DNA of 64,000 bases from Sagittula stellata E-37 (lineage in GTDB: Bacteria; Pseudomonadota; Alphaproteobacteria; Rhodobacterales; Rhodobacteraceae), in NCBI RefSeq assembly GCF_039724765.1, contig NZ_CP155729.1:62001-126000 (forward strand). The letters are read 5' to 3'. The notes under the pieces are model-generated. The model did no database searches. It had not been told where the DNA came from and was given only the letters and a program-made list of their open reading frames with translations. Below, in pieces: positions 20,144-29,102 of the stretch. Made by a program: the position numbers and the translations under genes. How positions within the stretch are numbered: the stretch's first letter is position 1; each line of letters begins with the position of its first letter.

Positions 20144-20548
20144 ATGATCGGTCGTCTCAACCATGTCGCCATTGCCGTCCCCGATCTGGAGGCGGCCTCT
20201 GAACAATACCGCAGCGCGCTTGGCGCCAAGGTCGGCGCGCCGCAGGACGAACCCGACCACGGGGTCACGGTGGTGTTCATCGAACTGCCGAACACCAAGA
20301 TCGAACTTCTGTACCCGCTGGGCGAGGACAGCCCGATCAAGGGGTTCCTCGACAAGAACCCCTCCGGCGGCATTCACCACGTCTGCTACGAGGTCGACGA
20401 CATCCTTGCCGCGCGCGACCACCTTAAGGCGACAGGCGCGCGGGTGCTGGGGTCGGGCGAGCCGAAGATCGGCGCCCATGGCAAGCCGGTGCTGTTCCTG
20501 CATCCGAAGGACTTCAACGGCTGCCTCGTGGAACTGGAGCAGGTCTGA
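20144..20548 (+). CDS. mce: Methylmalonyl-CoA epimerase
   Basis: 134 residues of the vicinal-oxygen-chelate (glyoxalase) fold. The enzyme interconverts (S)- and (R)-methylmalonyl-CoA in propionyl-CoA metabolism and in the ethylmalonyl-CoA route common in this family. Visible: MIGRLNHVAIAVPDLEAA (metal His7), GGIHHVCYEVDD and FNGCLVELEQ (metal Glu). The ATG at 20144 follows AGGAG. The stop overlaps the next start (TGATG), so the DUF1467 gene is translationally coupled. Confidence 0.92.
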   Translation: MIGRLNHVAIAVPDLEAASEQYRSALGAKVGAPQDEPDHGVTVVFIELPNTKIELLYPLGEDSPIKGFLDKNPSGGIHHVCYEVDDILAARDHLKATGARVLGSGEPKIGAHGKPVLFLHPKDFNGCLVELEQV

Positions 20549-20838
20549 TGGGTATCACTTCCGGACTGGTGCTGTTCGCCGTCATCTGGTTCATGACGTT
20601 CCTCTGCGTGATCCCGGTGCGGCTGAAGACGCAGGGCGATGTGGGGCACGTGGTGGAGGGCACCCACGCGGGCAGCCCCGAAGTCCATAACCTGAAGAAG
20701 AAGGCGCTGATCACCACGGTGATTTCGCTGGTGCTTTGGGCGGCGATCGCGACGGTGATCCTCTCTGGCGCGATCACCGTGCGGGATATCGACGGCTGGA
20801 TGTTCAACCGCATGGCGCCGCTGGACGCGCAACAGTAA
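20548..20838 (+). CDS. DUF1467 family small membrane protein
   Basis: 96 residues: membrane helices at about 4-24 (SGLVLFAVIWFMTFLCVIPV) and 55-75 (LITTVISLVLWAAIATVIL), with RLKTQGDVGHVVEGTHAGSPE between them, the DUF1467 signature. It is usually encoded directly after methylmalonyl-CoA epimerase in this lineage, as here (1-bp overlap). Function unknown. Confidence 0.88.
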   Translation: MGITSGLVLFAVIWFMTFLCVIPVRLKTQGDVGHVVEGTHAGSPEVHNLKKKALITTVISLVLWAAIATVILSGAITVRDIDGWMFNRMAPLDAQQ

Positions 20839-20991
20839 GGCGGCGCATAGCCCCGCCCTACAGGGCGCCGCGCGGGAAGGATTGCGCCGCGCCACGTCCG
20901 ACAGGGGAGGCGCCGCCCCGTGCCCGCATCGAATCATGCACCGCCGTGCCGTTTCAGGACCGGCAGCAGTAGGGCGGGGCTATGCGCCGCC
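20839..20991. repeat. REP-like element: 23-bp perfect inverted repeat, two copies
   Basis: Copy A (20839-20861) and its exact reverse complement (20969-20991) flank a GC-rich 107-bp core. The unit contains GGCGCA-T-AGCCCC and ends CCCTAC, and each unit is itself partly self-complementary. A related single copy with three differences is at 39128-39150. Both sites are between convergent genes, as is typical of REP/BIME elements. Confidence 0.75.
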
Positions 20992-21013
20992 CTAGGCCCG
21001 GTTGAGACCCGGT

Positions 21014-21703
21014 TCAGGTCCGGTTCAGGCCGTGGAAGATGTGGGTGAACGTCGCCGCGCCCAGCACCGGGATCAGCAGGTTCACCAACGGCACGGACAG
21101 CGGCATGGCCATCAGCACGCCCCCGGCCCAGATCGTCACCAGGTGCCTCCGCCAGAGCCGCTTCGCCTCCACCCGGCCGACGCGGCGCATGGCGGCGAGG
21201 ATGAAGTATTCCCGCCCCAGCAGGAAGCCGTTGAGCCCCCAGAAGATGAACGGCGCGAGGGGGGCGAACAGCAGGTAGAGCACCAGCGCCACCCCGTTCG
21301 CCAGCACCATGGTGCCCAGGAAACCCAGCCCGTCCAGCGCCGCTTCGGAGAACGGCACAGACGTGGCGCGGCCGGCGTCGGGGTAGTGCACGTCCTCCAC
21401 CGCCTGCGCGACCTCTTCGAGAAAAAGGCCGGTGACGGCCGAGGCCACCGGCACCATCAGGAAGACCGAGGCCACCATCGTCACCGGCACCATGGCCCAG
21501 CTCAGCACGTTGTCGATCCAGGTGATCGTGCCGATCCACGGCAGGGTCAGGCTGTCGCCCACCAGCCAGCCCGCGCCCCAGACCATCAGCGCGGCGAAGG
21601 CGAACAGCACCGCGACGGTGATCCCCACCCCGCGCAGCAGCACGGAGCGGAAGCGCGGATCGCCCATCTGGCCCAACGCCTTGAAGAAGGCGTCGAAGAT
21701 CAT
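21014..21703 (-). CDS. EI24/CysZ-like membrane protein
   Basis: 229 residues with several hydrophobic helices (for example ITVAVLFAFAALMVWGAGWLV, AMVPVTMVASVFLMVPVASAV, LVLYLLFAPLAPFIFWGLNGF, IWAGGVLMAMPLSVPLVNLLIPVLGA) and the family hallmark NGFLLGREYFILAAMRRV. Some relatives (CysZ) transport sulfate; others are uncharacterised. The ATG at 21703 overlaps the nitroreductase stop by 4 bp (ATGA), so the two are an operon. Confidence 0.85.
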   Translation of the reverse strand: MIFDAFFKALGQMGDPRFRSVLLRGVGITVAVLFAFAALMVWGAGWLVGDSLTLPWIGTITWIDNVLSWAMVPVTMVASVFLMVPVASAVTGLFLEEVAQAVEDVHYPDAGRATSVPFSEAALDGLGFLGTMVLANGVALVLYLLFAPLAPFIFWGLNGFLLGREYFILAAMRRVGRVEAKRLWRRHLVTIWAGGVLMAMPLSVPLVNLLIPVLGAATFTHIFHGLNRT

Positions 21704-22278
21704 GCGTCCACCCAGGTGGTGATGGCGCCGAGGTCGGGGCGCGGCCGGTCCGGCGGCGTCGCGGTTTCCGTGCCGATGTGGACAAAGCCCGCGATGGTCT
21801 CGTTCTCTGCCAGTCCCAGGGCATCGCGGCGGAAGTCCGCGTCGTGGCTCGCCCAGCCCGACAGCCAGTTCGCGCCCCAGCCGCTGGCCAGCGCCGCGTT
21901 CAGCAGCGCGAGGCAGACGGCCCCGGCGGAATAGGTCTGTTCGATGGCCGGGATCTTCTCGGACGGTTTCTGCACCTCGATCACCGCGACGCAGAGCGGG
22001 CTGTCGTCGAAGGCCGCGCGCGCCTTGGCGATGGTGGGTTCGTCCTTGCCGAGGCGCGCGCCCGTGGCCGCCACCTCGCCCGCCATCCGGTGCAGCGCGT
22101 CGCCCGACAGCACGATGAAGCGCCACGGCTCCAGCTTGCCGTGATCCGGCGAGCGGGCGGCGGCGGTCAGCAGCGTTTCCAGCGTCGCGCGGTCCGGGAC
22201 GGGGGCGGTCAGCGTCTTGGAGGGACGAGAACGGCGGGTGAGAAGGAAGTCCATCGCTTCCGGGTTCGGGGTGGGCAT
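21700..22278 (-). CDS. Nitroreductase family protein (YdjA-like)
   Basis: 192 residues, FMN-dependent NAD(P)H oxidoreductase fold. It begins with the FMN-binding LLTRRSRPSK, then AARSPDHGKLEPWRFIVL, and ends with the glycine-containing segment IAGFVHIGTE. The small size and the SPDHGKLEPWRF motif match the YdjA/TdsD-like subgroup. The physiological substrate is unknown. It is the first gene of a two-gene operon with EI24 and diverges from the DUF167 gene by 100 bp. Confidence 0.87.
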   Translation of the reverse strand: MPTPNPEAMDFLLTRRSRPSKTLTAPVPDRATLETLLTAAARSPDHGKLEPWRFIVLSGDALHRMAGEVAATGARLGKDEPTIAKARAAFDDSPLCVAVIEVQKPSEKIPAIEQTYSAGAVCLALLNAALASGWGANWLSGWASHDADFRRDALGLAENETIAGFVHIGTETATPPDRPRPDLGAITTWVDA

Positions 22279-22378
22279 GCGGCCTCTCCTTGTCTTGTCG
22301 GGTGGTATGAAAGCCCTGAGCGCCCGGGATTCAACCGGGAAAGTTGCGGGATTGTCGTCAGGATGCTAGCGCCACCCC

Positions 22379-22633
22379 ATGAAACCGCCCGATCTCTCCG
22401 ACCTCGCCGTGCCCGGCGCGACCCTCGCGGTACGTGTCACGCCCAAGGCCTCGCGCAACGCGGTGGAGCGGACCGACGACGCGCTCCGGGTCTATGTGAC
22501 CACCGTGCCGGAGGGTGGCAAGGCGACGGCGGCGGTCGTCAAGCTGCTGGCAAAAGCCCTTGGCGTGCCGAAGTCGCGGCTGGAGCTGGTCCGGGGAGAG
22601 ACCTCACGCGACAAGGTGTTCCGGGTGCTGTGA
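22379..22633 (+). CDS. DUF167 (YggU-like) protein
   Basis: 84 residues with the family pattern LAVRVTPKASRNAVE, LRVYVTTVPEGGKATAAVVKLLAKALGVPKSRLELVRGETSRDKVFRV. The small conserved fold is of unknown function. The gene ends 10 bp before the 3' end of the convergent acr3 gene. Confidence 0.88.
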   Translation: MKPPDLSDLAVPGATLAVRVTPKASRNAVERTDDALRVYVTTVPEGGKATAAVVKLLAKALGVPKSRLELVRGETSRDKVFRVL

Positions 22634-22643
22634 GCCTGCGCCG

Positions 22644-23687
22644 TCACGCCATGCCGGGAAAGCGCGCCCTCGTACGGTTCGCGAAGGCGACAAGCGACAG
22701 CATCACCGGCACCTCGACCAGCACGCCGACCACAGTGGCCAGCGCCGCACCGGAGTTCAGCCCGAAGAGCGAGATCGCCACGGCCACCGCCAGTTCGAAG
22801 AAGTTCGACGTGCCGATCATCGCGCAGGGTGCGGCGATGCGGTGCGGCACCTTCAGCAGGAAGGCCGCGCCGTAGGCCAGCGCGAAGATGCCGTAGCTCT
22901 GGATCAGGATGGGTACGGCGATCAGTGCGATGACAACGGGACGGTTCAGGATGACCTCGCCCTGCAGGCCGAAGAGGATCGCGACCGTGGCCACGAGACC
23001 GATCATCGAGAGCGGCTTGACCCGAGCAGAGAAGGCGTCGATCGCGGCATCGGATCCCAGCATCCGGCGGGTGATCAGCCCGGCGATCAGGGGCAGCACG
23101 ACGTAAAGCACCGTCGCCAGAACCAGCGTGTTCCAGGGCACGGCGATCTCCGTCACGCCCAAAAGCAACGCCACGATGGGCGCGAAGGCCACCACCATGA
23201 TCAGGTCGTTCACCGACACCTGCACCAGCGTGTAGGTCGCATCCCCGCGTGTGAGCTGCGACCAGACGAAAACCATGGCCGTGCAGGGCGCCGCGCACAG
23301 CAGGATCAGCCCAGCGATGTACTGGGAGGCATCTTCGGGCGCGATCCACGGCGCGAAGATGTGGTCGAAGAACAGCACGGCCAGAAACGCCATGGTGAAG
23401 GGCTTGATTAGCCAGTTGACGGTGAGCGTTACCATCAGGCCCCTTGGCTGCCTTGCCACGCCCGCCACGGCGCCGAAGTCGACGCCGACCATCATCGGGT
23501 AGACCATGGCCCAGATCAGCACCGCGACCACCAGATTGATCGAGGCGACCTCGGCCCCGGCGATGGCCTGAACCAAGCCCGGCGCCACCACGCCGACGGC
23601 GATGCCGCCGAACATGGCGAGCGCCACCCAGAGGGTCAGCAGGCGTTCGAATGGGCCCATGGGTTGCGGGGCGGCTGCGTCGCTCAT
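22644..23687 (-). CDS. acr3: Arsenite efflux transporter, ACR3 family
   Basis: 347 residues with about ten membrane helices. It exports arsenite through the inner membrane. The ACR3-specific [22 protein letters not shown] contains the conserved thiolate Cys; [10 protein letters not shown] and [41 protein letters not shown] are further signatures. It diverges from arsR across 125 bp containing two operator-like repeats, so arsenite-induced derepression is likely. No arsenate reductase gene is in the window. Confidence 0.94.
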   Translation of the reverse strand: MSDAAAPQPMGPFERLLTLWVALAMFGGIAVGVVAPGLVQAIAGAEVASINLVVAVLIWAMVYPMMVGVDFGAVAGVARQPRGLMVTLTVNWLIKPFTMAFLAVLFFDHIFAPWIAPEDASQYIAGLILLCAAPCTAMVFVWSQLTRGDATYTLVQVSVNDLIMVVAFAPIVALLLGVTEIAVPWNTLVLATVLYVVLPLIAGLITRRMLGSDAAIDAFSARVKPLSMIGLVATVAILFGLQGEVILNRPVVIALIAVPILIQSYGIFALAYGAAFLLKVPHRIAAPCAMIGTSNFFELAVAVAISLFGLNSGAALATVVGVLVEVPVMLSLVAFANRTRARFPGMA

Positions 23688-23726
23688 CGTTCCCTCCGGC
23701 CCCGTCTGCGGGCTGTCATGATGGTG

Positions 23727-23810
23727 TCATTTCGCGGAATCCCGAATTGAGGGCGGTGTAGCCCCCGCCCGCCGATCTTGTCAAGATTCGTCATTTCGCG
23801 TATTCACGAA
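23727..23810. promoter_or_regulatory. Paired ArsR operators between acr3 and arsR
   Basis: Two 20-bp direct repeats (23727-23746 and 23791-23810), each beginning TCATTTCGCG and ending CGAA, agree at 16 of 20 positions. Each contains a TTTCG-N8-CGAA dyad. The second ends 2 bp before the arsR start codon and so would block arsR translation/transcription start; the first faces acr3. The DNA pattern is direct; assignment to ArsR is by position. Confidence 0.7.
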
Positions 23811-23812
23811 AC

Positions 23813-24136
23813 ATGGATCAGGCCAAGGCAACGGACGCTTTCACCGCGCTGGCGCACGACGTGCGGCTGTCGGTGTTCCGTCTGCTGGTGAAACGCGGGC
23901 CGGACGGCACCCCCGCGATGGAAGTCGGGCGCCTGCTGGACCTCAAGCCCTCGACCCTGTCGGGCCATCTGTCGGTGCTCAAGCGCGCCGGTCTGGTGAC
24001 GGCGACACGTCAGCACCGCGAGGTGCTTTATGCCCCGAACTTCTCGGCGGTGAACGGGCTGGTCACCTTCCTGCTGGAGGACTGCTGCGGCGGCGATCCG
24101 GCGGCCTGCGCCGGCATCGGCCTGCCCCTGCGCTGA
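23813..24136 (+). CDS. arsR: ArsR family arsenite-responsive repressor
   Basis: 107 residues, winged-helix fold (ALAHDVRLSVFRLL; recognition helix LKPSTLSGHLSVLKRAGLV). The usual CxC in the DNA-recognition helix is absent. Instead Cys91-Cys92 and Cys99 lie in a C-terminal DCCGGDPAAC motif, resembling the arrangement known for the Acidithiobacillus ferrooxidans ArsR branch. This predicts As(III)-triggered release. It is divergent from acr3 with operators in the gap. Confidence 0.9.
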   Translation: MDQAKATDAFTALAHDVRLSVFRLLVKRGPDGTPAMEVGRLLDLKPSTLSGHLSVLKRAGLVTATRQHREVLYAPNFSAVNGLVTFLLEDCCGGDPAACAGIGLPLR

Positions 24137-24330
24137 ACTCTGCCCCCCAAACGGCGGAGAGCGCATACAGCGGAGGTCCCCAACCTTTTTCGGCAACTGG
24201 CGTCCCGCACGGATGGCTGGCCTCTGGCCACAACGCCGTGCCGACAGCATTGCCCGAAATGAACGCTACGACTGCTGATCGCGGATGCCAGCTTGGCCGG
24301 ACGAAGCCAACCTTGGTGCCTTTCGTCTTG

Positions 24331-24356
24331 CAATGTAAAACGTTCGTTTTACATTG
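24331..24356. promoter_or_regulatory. 26-bp perfect palindrome, TetR operator
   Basis: CAATGTAAAACG and its exact complement are separated by TT, 29 bp upstream of the tetR start. Length and symmetry fit TetR-family dimers. A TTGCAA at its left edge could be the -35 element, so binding would occlude the promoter of the tetR-MFS operon. Confidence 0.75.
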
Positions 24357-24385
24357 GGACCCATGGACCCTGAAGGAGGCTAGCC

Positions 24386-24910
24386 ATGGATATGACGACC
24401 AAGCTCACCGCCGCCGCCGAGCGTCTCTTTGACCGGCACGGCTACATGGCCACCGGCATGGACCGGCTGACTGAGGCTGCGGGAATGTCGAGCCGGACGC
24501 TCTACAAGCATGCGGGCAGCAAGGCGCAGCTCATGGCACGGGTGCTGACCGAGCGGGACCGGCGGTTCATGGCCCGGCTCGATGTGCGGACCGTCGATGC
24601 GCTGTTCGCGGCGCTTGAGGACTGGGTGCGGGTCGAGGGCACGCGAGGGTGCCTGTTCCTGCGGTCGCGTGCCGAAACCGGCGGCGACACGCCCGAGATC
24701 GCGGAGGTAGTCGCGCTGCACAAGACGGCGTTTCATCGACGGATCGAAGAGGTTGTCGCGACAGACCTCGGACGCGAAGATCCGGTGCTCGCCGAGCAGG
24801 TGCTGGTTCTCCTCGAAGGGGCGACCCACGCAGCGGTCTACCGGGGCGCAGATGCCGTGTCCGCCGCGCGGGCGGCGGCCGCCATCCTGATCGAGAGGGC
24901 CCGATCATGA
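24386..24910 (+). CDS. TetR family transcriptional regulator
   Basis: 174 residues. The N-terminal TetR helix-turn-helix is AAERLFDRHGYMATGMDRLTEAAGMSSRTLYKHAGSK; the C-terminal ligand-binding helices include EGTRGCLFLRS. A strong AAGGAGG precedes the ATG. The stop overlaps the MFS gene start by 4 bp (ATGA), so regulator and transporter form one operon, presumably autorepressed through the palindrome just upstream. The inducer is unknown. Confidence 0.92.
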   Translation: MDMTTKLTAAAERLFDRHGYMATGMDRLTEAAGMSSRTLYKHAGSKAQLMARVLTERDRRFMARLDVRTVDALFAALEDWVRVEGTRGCLFLRSRAETGGDTPEIAEVVALHKTAFHRRIEEVVATDLGREDPVLAEQVLVLLEGATHAAVYRGADAVSAARAAAAILIERARS

Positions 24911-26043
24911 GTCCCGCGCTTCGCATCGGTGCGACAGGCTTCGGCCTGATCGCGGTCTGCTATGGCTTCGCCCGCTTCGCCTTTGGCCTGTTCCTGCCGC
25001 AGATCGACGGCGATCTGAGCCTCGGCCCCTCGCTCAGCGGGATCATTTCCGGTGGCTCCTTCGCTGGCTATTGCATCGCCATTGTCGCTTCTGCCGTGCT
25101 GACCGAACGGATCGGCGCGCGCGCGGTCGCTGTCGGCGCTGCCATCGTCGCCGCCGTCGGTATGGCCGGGATCGCGCTTGCGCCATCGCCACTGATCCTT
25201 GCCATCGCCGTGGTGGTGGCGGGATCGAGCACGGGCCTCGCCTCTCCGCCCATGGCCGCAGCCGTGGCGGCCACGGTGCAGAAGAGCCGCCAGAACCTCA
25301 CGAACACGGTGATCAATGCGGGCGTGAGCGCGGGGGTGGCCCTGTCGGGGCCGATCGCCCTGGCCATCGCCGGGCAATGGCGGCTGGCCTTTGGCGCGTT
25401 CGCCGCCGTCGCGGTTGTGCTGACGGTTGCGGCCGCGGCCTCCCTTCCGGCCTCTCGGGGTGGCGAGGGCGCTGGCGGTCTTCCTCCGATGACTGGCCCG
25501 GTTCTGCGCCTGATCTCCGCATCGTTCCTGATGGGCGCGGCGAGCACCGCCCTGTGGTCCTTCGGAGGCCAGCTCGTGTCGCAGCAACTCGGATGGGGGC
25601 CGACGGGAACCGGGCTTCTCTGGACCTGTATCGGCGCTGGCGGCATTGCTGGCGCCTGGGCCGGCAAGCTTGTCGACCGGTTCGGTCTCGACCCCGTTCA
25701 CTGGTCTTTCCTGGGGCTGATGGCCGCGAGCATCTTTGCAGTCGGATCGGGCGTCGCCACACCCTCACTCGTTTTGATCGGAGGCGCTCTCTTCGGTGCG
25801 GCGTATGTGATGCTGACGGGGGTCTACCTCGTCTGGGGAACCCACGCCCTGCCGGACCGTCCCGCGACCGGGCTCATGATCGGGTTCCTGACCATCGCCG
25901 TGGGCCAGACCGCCGGTGCGCCTCTCTTCGGGTTTCTGATGGCAGGTCCGGGCGCAGGACCGGCTGTGACATGTTTCGCTGGCATCGCACTGCTTGCGGG
26001 GGCCTTTCGGGCAAGAAGCGTGACCGGCAGTGCGGTTGCGTAG
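24907..26043 (+). CDS. MFS transporter, YbfB/YjiJ-like
   Basis: 378 residues with about 12 hydrophobic helices, opening with FGLIAVCYGFARFAFGLFLPQI, characteristic of the YbfB/YjiJ branch of the major facilitator superfamily. It is probably an efflux pump for the ligand sensed by the overlapping TetR gene. I chose the ATG at 24907 for its 4-bp coupling to tetR. The substrate is unknown. Confidence 0.87.
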   Translation: MSPALRIGATGFGLIAVCYGFARFAFGLFLPQIDGDLSLGPSLSGIISGGSFAGYCIAIVASAVLTERIGARAVAVGAAIVAAVGMAGIALAPSPLILAIAVVVAGSSTGLASPPMAAAVAATVQKSRQNLTNTVINAGVSAGVALSGPIALAIAGQWRLAFGAFAAVAVVLTVAAAASLPASRGGEGAGGLPPMTGPVLRLISASFLMGAASTALWSFGGQLVSQQLGWGPTGTGLLWTCIGAGGIAGAWAGKLVDRFGLDPVHWSFLGLMAASIFAVGSGVATPSLVLIGGALFGAAYVMLTGVYLVWGTHALPDRPATGLMIGFLTIAVGQTAGAPLFGFLMAGPGAGPAVTCFAGIALLAGAFRARSVTGSAVA

Positions 26044-26143
26044 CAAGATCAACCGGGGAGCGGTGCGCACGCATGTCGTGGAAGGGCTCTGAAGCGGTCA
26101 TTGGCTTCGCGCGGTTTCCCGGCTTGCGGGTGTACGTGGCATG

Positions 26144-26170
26144 AAAAAAGGCGGGGCTTCCCCCGCCTTT
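26144..26170 (-). terminator. Intrinsic terminator of clpB
   Basis: On the minus strand: a 10-bp perfect stem AAAGGCGGGG / CCCCGCCTTT with a 4-nt loop, ending in six T, 24 bp after the clpB stop. Confidence 0.88.
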
Positions 26171-26193
26171 CTCTTTGCCTTCCGGCGTCAGGA

Positions 26194-28806
26194 TCAGTGC
26201 ACCACGGCATCGTCCGGCTTGGGCCGGTTGGTGGCGCCGACGCGGTCGCCGATCAGGAGGCCTTCTGCCCCGGCAGAGACCGGAACCACGTCGCCGTCGT
26301 TCACGTCGCCGGACAGCAGCATCTCGGCCAGCGGGTCCTGCAGCGCGCGCTGGATCACCCGCTTCAGCGGACGCGCACCGAACACCGGGTCGTAGCCCTC
26401 GTCCGCCAGCCACGCCTTCGCCGCGTCGTCCAGCTCCAGCCGGATCTTGCGGGCCGCGAGCCGCTTCAGCAGACGGCGGAGCTGGATCTCCACGATGCCG
26501 CCCATGTCCTCGCGCTTCAGCCGGTCGAAGATGATCGTCTCGTCGAGACGGTTCAGGAACTCCGGCCGGAAGTGGGCGCGGACCGCGTCCATCACGTCGC
26601 GCTTGGCCTGACCGCCGTCAGCGCCTTCCGGCAACTGGCTGAGCGCCTGGGACCCAAGGTTCGACGTCAGCACGATCAGCGTCTGCTTGAAGTCCACGGT
26701 GCGGCCCTGACCGTCGGTCAGCATACCGTCATCGAGGACCTGCAACAGCACGTTGAACACGTCCGGGTGCGCCTTCTCGACCTCGTCGAACAGCACGACC
26801 TGATACGGACGCCGCCGCACGGCTTCGGTCAGGACACCGCCCTCGTCGTAGCCCACGTAGCCCGGAGGCGCGCCGATCAGGCGCGCGACCGCATGCTTCT
26901 CCATGAACTCCGACATGTCGATGCGGACCATCGCGGAGTCGTCGTCGAACAGGAATTCCGCCACGGCTTTCGTCAGCTCGGTCTTACCGACGCCGGTGGG
27001 GCCGAGGAACAGGAAGCTGCCCAGCGGGCGGTTCTCGTCGTTGAGGCCCGCACGGGCCCGGCGCACGGCATTCGCCACCGCCGTCACCGCCTGGTTCTGG
27101 CCGACAACCCGACGATGCAGGTTCTCTTCCATGCCCAGCAGCTTTTCGCGTTCGCCTTCCAGCATCTTGCCGGCGGGAATACCGGTCCAGCGCTCCACGA
27201 CAGAGGCGATCTGATCCGGGCGCACCGCTTCCTCGACCATGACGTCGTCGGACGCCTCGGCCTCGGCCAGCTGCTTCTCCAGCCCCGGGATGATGCCGTA
27301 GGACAGTTCCCCGGCGCGGGCGAGGTTGCCCTGCCGTTTCACCTGCTCCAGCTCGGCACGGGCGCGGTCCAGTTGCTCCTTCACGTCGTTGGCCGAGGCC
27401 AGCTTGTCACGCTCCGCCTGCCAGCGCGCGGTCATCTCCGCGCTCTGCTCCTGCAGGTCGGCGAGGTCCTTCTCCAGCTTCTCCAGCCGGTCCTTGGAGG
27501 CCTGATCGTCCTCGGACCGCAGGGCTTCGACCTCGATCTGCTTCTGCAGGATGTCGCGGTCGAGCGCGTCGAGTTCCTCCGGCTTCGAATCCACCTCCAT
27601 CCGGAGACGGCTGGCGGCCTCGTCCATCAGGTCGATGGCCTTGTCCGGCAGGAAACGGTCGGTGATGTAGCGATGCGACAACTGCGCCGCCGCCACCAGC
27701 GCGGAGTCGGCGATCCGCACGCCGTGGTGCAGTTCGTACTTCTCCTTGATACCGCGCAGGATCGAGATGGTGTCGTCCACCGTCGGCTCCTCGACCATGA
27801 CCGGCTGGAAGCGCCGTGCCAGTGCCGCGTCCTTCTCGACGTGCTTGCGGTATTCGTCCAGCGTGGTTGCGCCGACGCAGTGCAGCTCACCGCGGGCGAG
27901 CGCCGGTTTCAGCAGGTTGGACGCATCCATCGCGCCATCCGCCTTGCCTGCGCCGACCAGCGTGTGCATCTCGTCGATGAACAGCACGATCTCACCGGCG
28001 GCCGAGGTGACCTCCGACAGGATCGACTTCAGACGCTCCTCGAACTCGCCCCGGTACTTCGCACCGGCAATCAGCGCGCCCATGTCGAGCGCCAGAAGAC
28101 GCTTGTTCTTCAGGCTTTCGGGCACGTCGCCGTTGACGATCCGCAGGGCGAGGCCCTCCGCGATCGCGGTCTTGCCGACGCCCGGCTCACCGATGAGCAC
28201 CGGGTTGTTCTTGGTCCGGCGGGACAGCACCTGCATGGTACGGCGGATTTCCTCGTCACGGCCGATGATCGGGTCGATCTTGCCCTCGCGGGCGCGGTCG
28301 GTCAGGTCCAGCGTGTACTTCTTCAGCGCCTCATAGCTGTCTTCGGCATTGGCGCTGTCCGCCGTGCGCCCCTTGCGCACGTCGTTGATGGCCTCGTTCA
28401 GACCCTGCGGCGAGACCTTGCCGGCTTCCAGCGCCTCTTTCGCGGGGGATTTCACCATGGCCAGCGCCATGAGCATCCGCTCTACCGGGACAAAGCTGTC
28501 GCCGGCCTTCTTGGCGATCTTCTCGGCCTCGTCCAGCACCTTGCCGGTGGCGGAATCGAGGTACACCTGCCCGGCGTCGCCGGACACTTTCGGGATCTTC
28601 GCCAGCTTGGTGTCCAGCACCTGCACCACGCGCTTCGGCTCTCCGCCGGAGGCTGCGATCAGGTTGGTTGCCAGTCCCTGCTCATCGTCCATCAGCGCCT
28701 TGAGCAGGTGCTCCGGGGCCAGCTTCTGGTGGCTCTCCCGCATCGCGATGGTCTGCGCGGCCTGAACGAAACCGCGCGCACGTTCCGTGAACTTGTCCAA
28801 GTTCAT
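26194..28806 (-). CDS. clpB: ATP-dependent chaperone ClpB
   Basis: 870 residues. A hexameric AAA+ disaggregase that threads aggregated proteins with DnaK. It has the N domain ([21 protein letters not shown]), AAA-1 with Walker [14 protein letters not shown], the coiled-coil M domain (about 405-530), AAA-2 with Walker [11 protein letters not shown], and the C-terminal domain. The length matches ClpB, and the M domain excludes ClpA. I chose the ATG at 28806 after AGGAG; a longer upstream frame is not family-like. A heat-shock sigma promoter lies 80-108 bp upstream. Confidence 0.97.
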   Translation of the reverse strand: MNLDKFTERARGFVQAAQTIAMRESHQKLAPEHLLKALMDDEQGLATNLIAASGGEPKRVVQVLDTKLAKIPKVSGDAGQVYLDSATGKVLDEAEKIAKKAGDSFVPVERMLMALAMVKSPAKEALEAGKVSPQGLNEAINDVRKGRTADSANAEDSYEALKKYTLDLTDRAREGKIDPIIGRDEEIRRTMQVLSRRTKNNPVLIGEPGVGKTAIAEGLALRIVNGDVPESLKNKRLLALDMGALIAGAKYRGEFEERLKSILSEVTSAAGEIVLFIDEMHTLVGAGKADGAMDASNLLKPALARGELHCVGATTLDEYRKHVEKDAALARRFQPVMVEEPTVDDTISILRGIKEKYELHHGVRIADSALVAAAQLSHRYITDRFLPDKAIDLMDEAASRLRMEVDSKPEELDALDRDILQKQIEVEALRSEDDQASKDRLEKLEKDLADLQEQSAEMTARWQAERDKLASANDVKEQLDRARAELEQVKRQGNLARAGELSYGIIPGLEKQLAEAEASDDVMVEEAVRPDQIASVVERWTGIPAGKMLEGEREKLLGMEENLHRRVVGQNQAVTAVANAVRRARAGLNDENRPLGSFLFLGPTGVGKTELTKAVAEFLFDDDSAMVRIDMSEFMEKHAVARLIGAPPGYVGYDEGGVLTEAVRRRPYQVVLFDEVEKAHPDVFNVLLQVLDDGMLTDGQGRTVDFKQTLIVLTSNLGSQALSQLPEGADGGQAKRDVMDAVRAHFRPEFLNRLDETIIFDRLKREDMGGIVEIQLRRLLKRLAARKIRLELDDAAKAWLADEGYDPVFGARPLKRVIQRALQDPLAEMLLSGDVNDGDVVPVSAGAEGLLIGDRVGATNRPKPDDAVVH

Positions 28807-28885
28807 CTTACTCTCCTTTGCACAAGCACCCCTATGCGACCGCGCCTGCACAAGGCAGCGCCCGGCCTCTTGGGCCTCGCATGAT

Positions 28886-28914
28886 AAATGGGCCTGTTTG
28901 CGCTCCCCTTCAAG
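28886..28914 (-). promoter_or_regulatory. RpoH (sigma-32) type promoter of clpB
   Basis: On the minus strand: CTTGAAG (28914-28908), 14 bp, GCCCATTT (28893-28886). This matches the established CTTGAA / CCCCATNT heat-shock consensus at nearly every position. It is placed 80-108 bp before the clpB ATG. Confidence 0.8.
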
Positions 28915-28919
28915 ACATT

Positions 28920-28937
28920 CGTTGCAAAAATGCAACG
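28920..28937. promoter_or_regulatory. CGTTGCA-N4-TGCAACG dyad upstream of the clpB promoter
   Basis: A perfect 7-bp inverted repeat lies just 6 bp upstream of the clpB -35 element, in the clpB/pyrF divergent gap. It is possibly a regulator site affecting clpB or pyrF; no factor is identified. Confidence 0.4.
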
Positions 28938-29102
28938 CGACTGGCGGGCCCGGCTCAGTCAGGTCCTCCACCCGCCCGGACAGGTTCCGGCAACCGGGAC
29001 AGATGGTGCGCGCGCCACGGCCCGACCACTGCGTGACAGGTCCCCCGCGCTTGACGCGACACGTCCGGGCGGTCACATGAGAAAAACATCAGGAGCCCAG
29101 CC

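Noticed and set aside
26101..28884. A 927-codon plus-strand frame
   Set aside because: Antisense to clpB; no recognisable domain and shadow-like composition.
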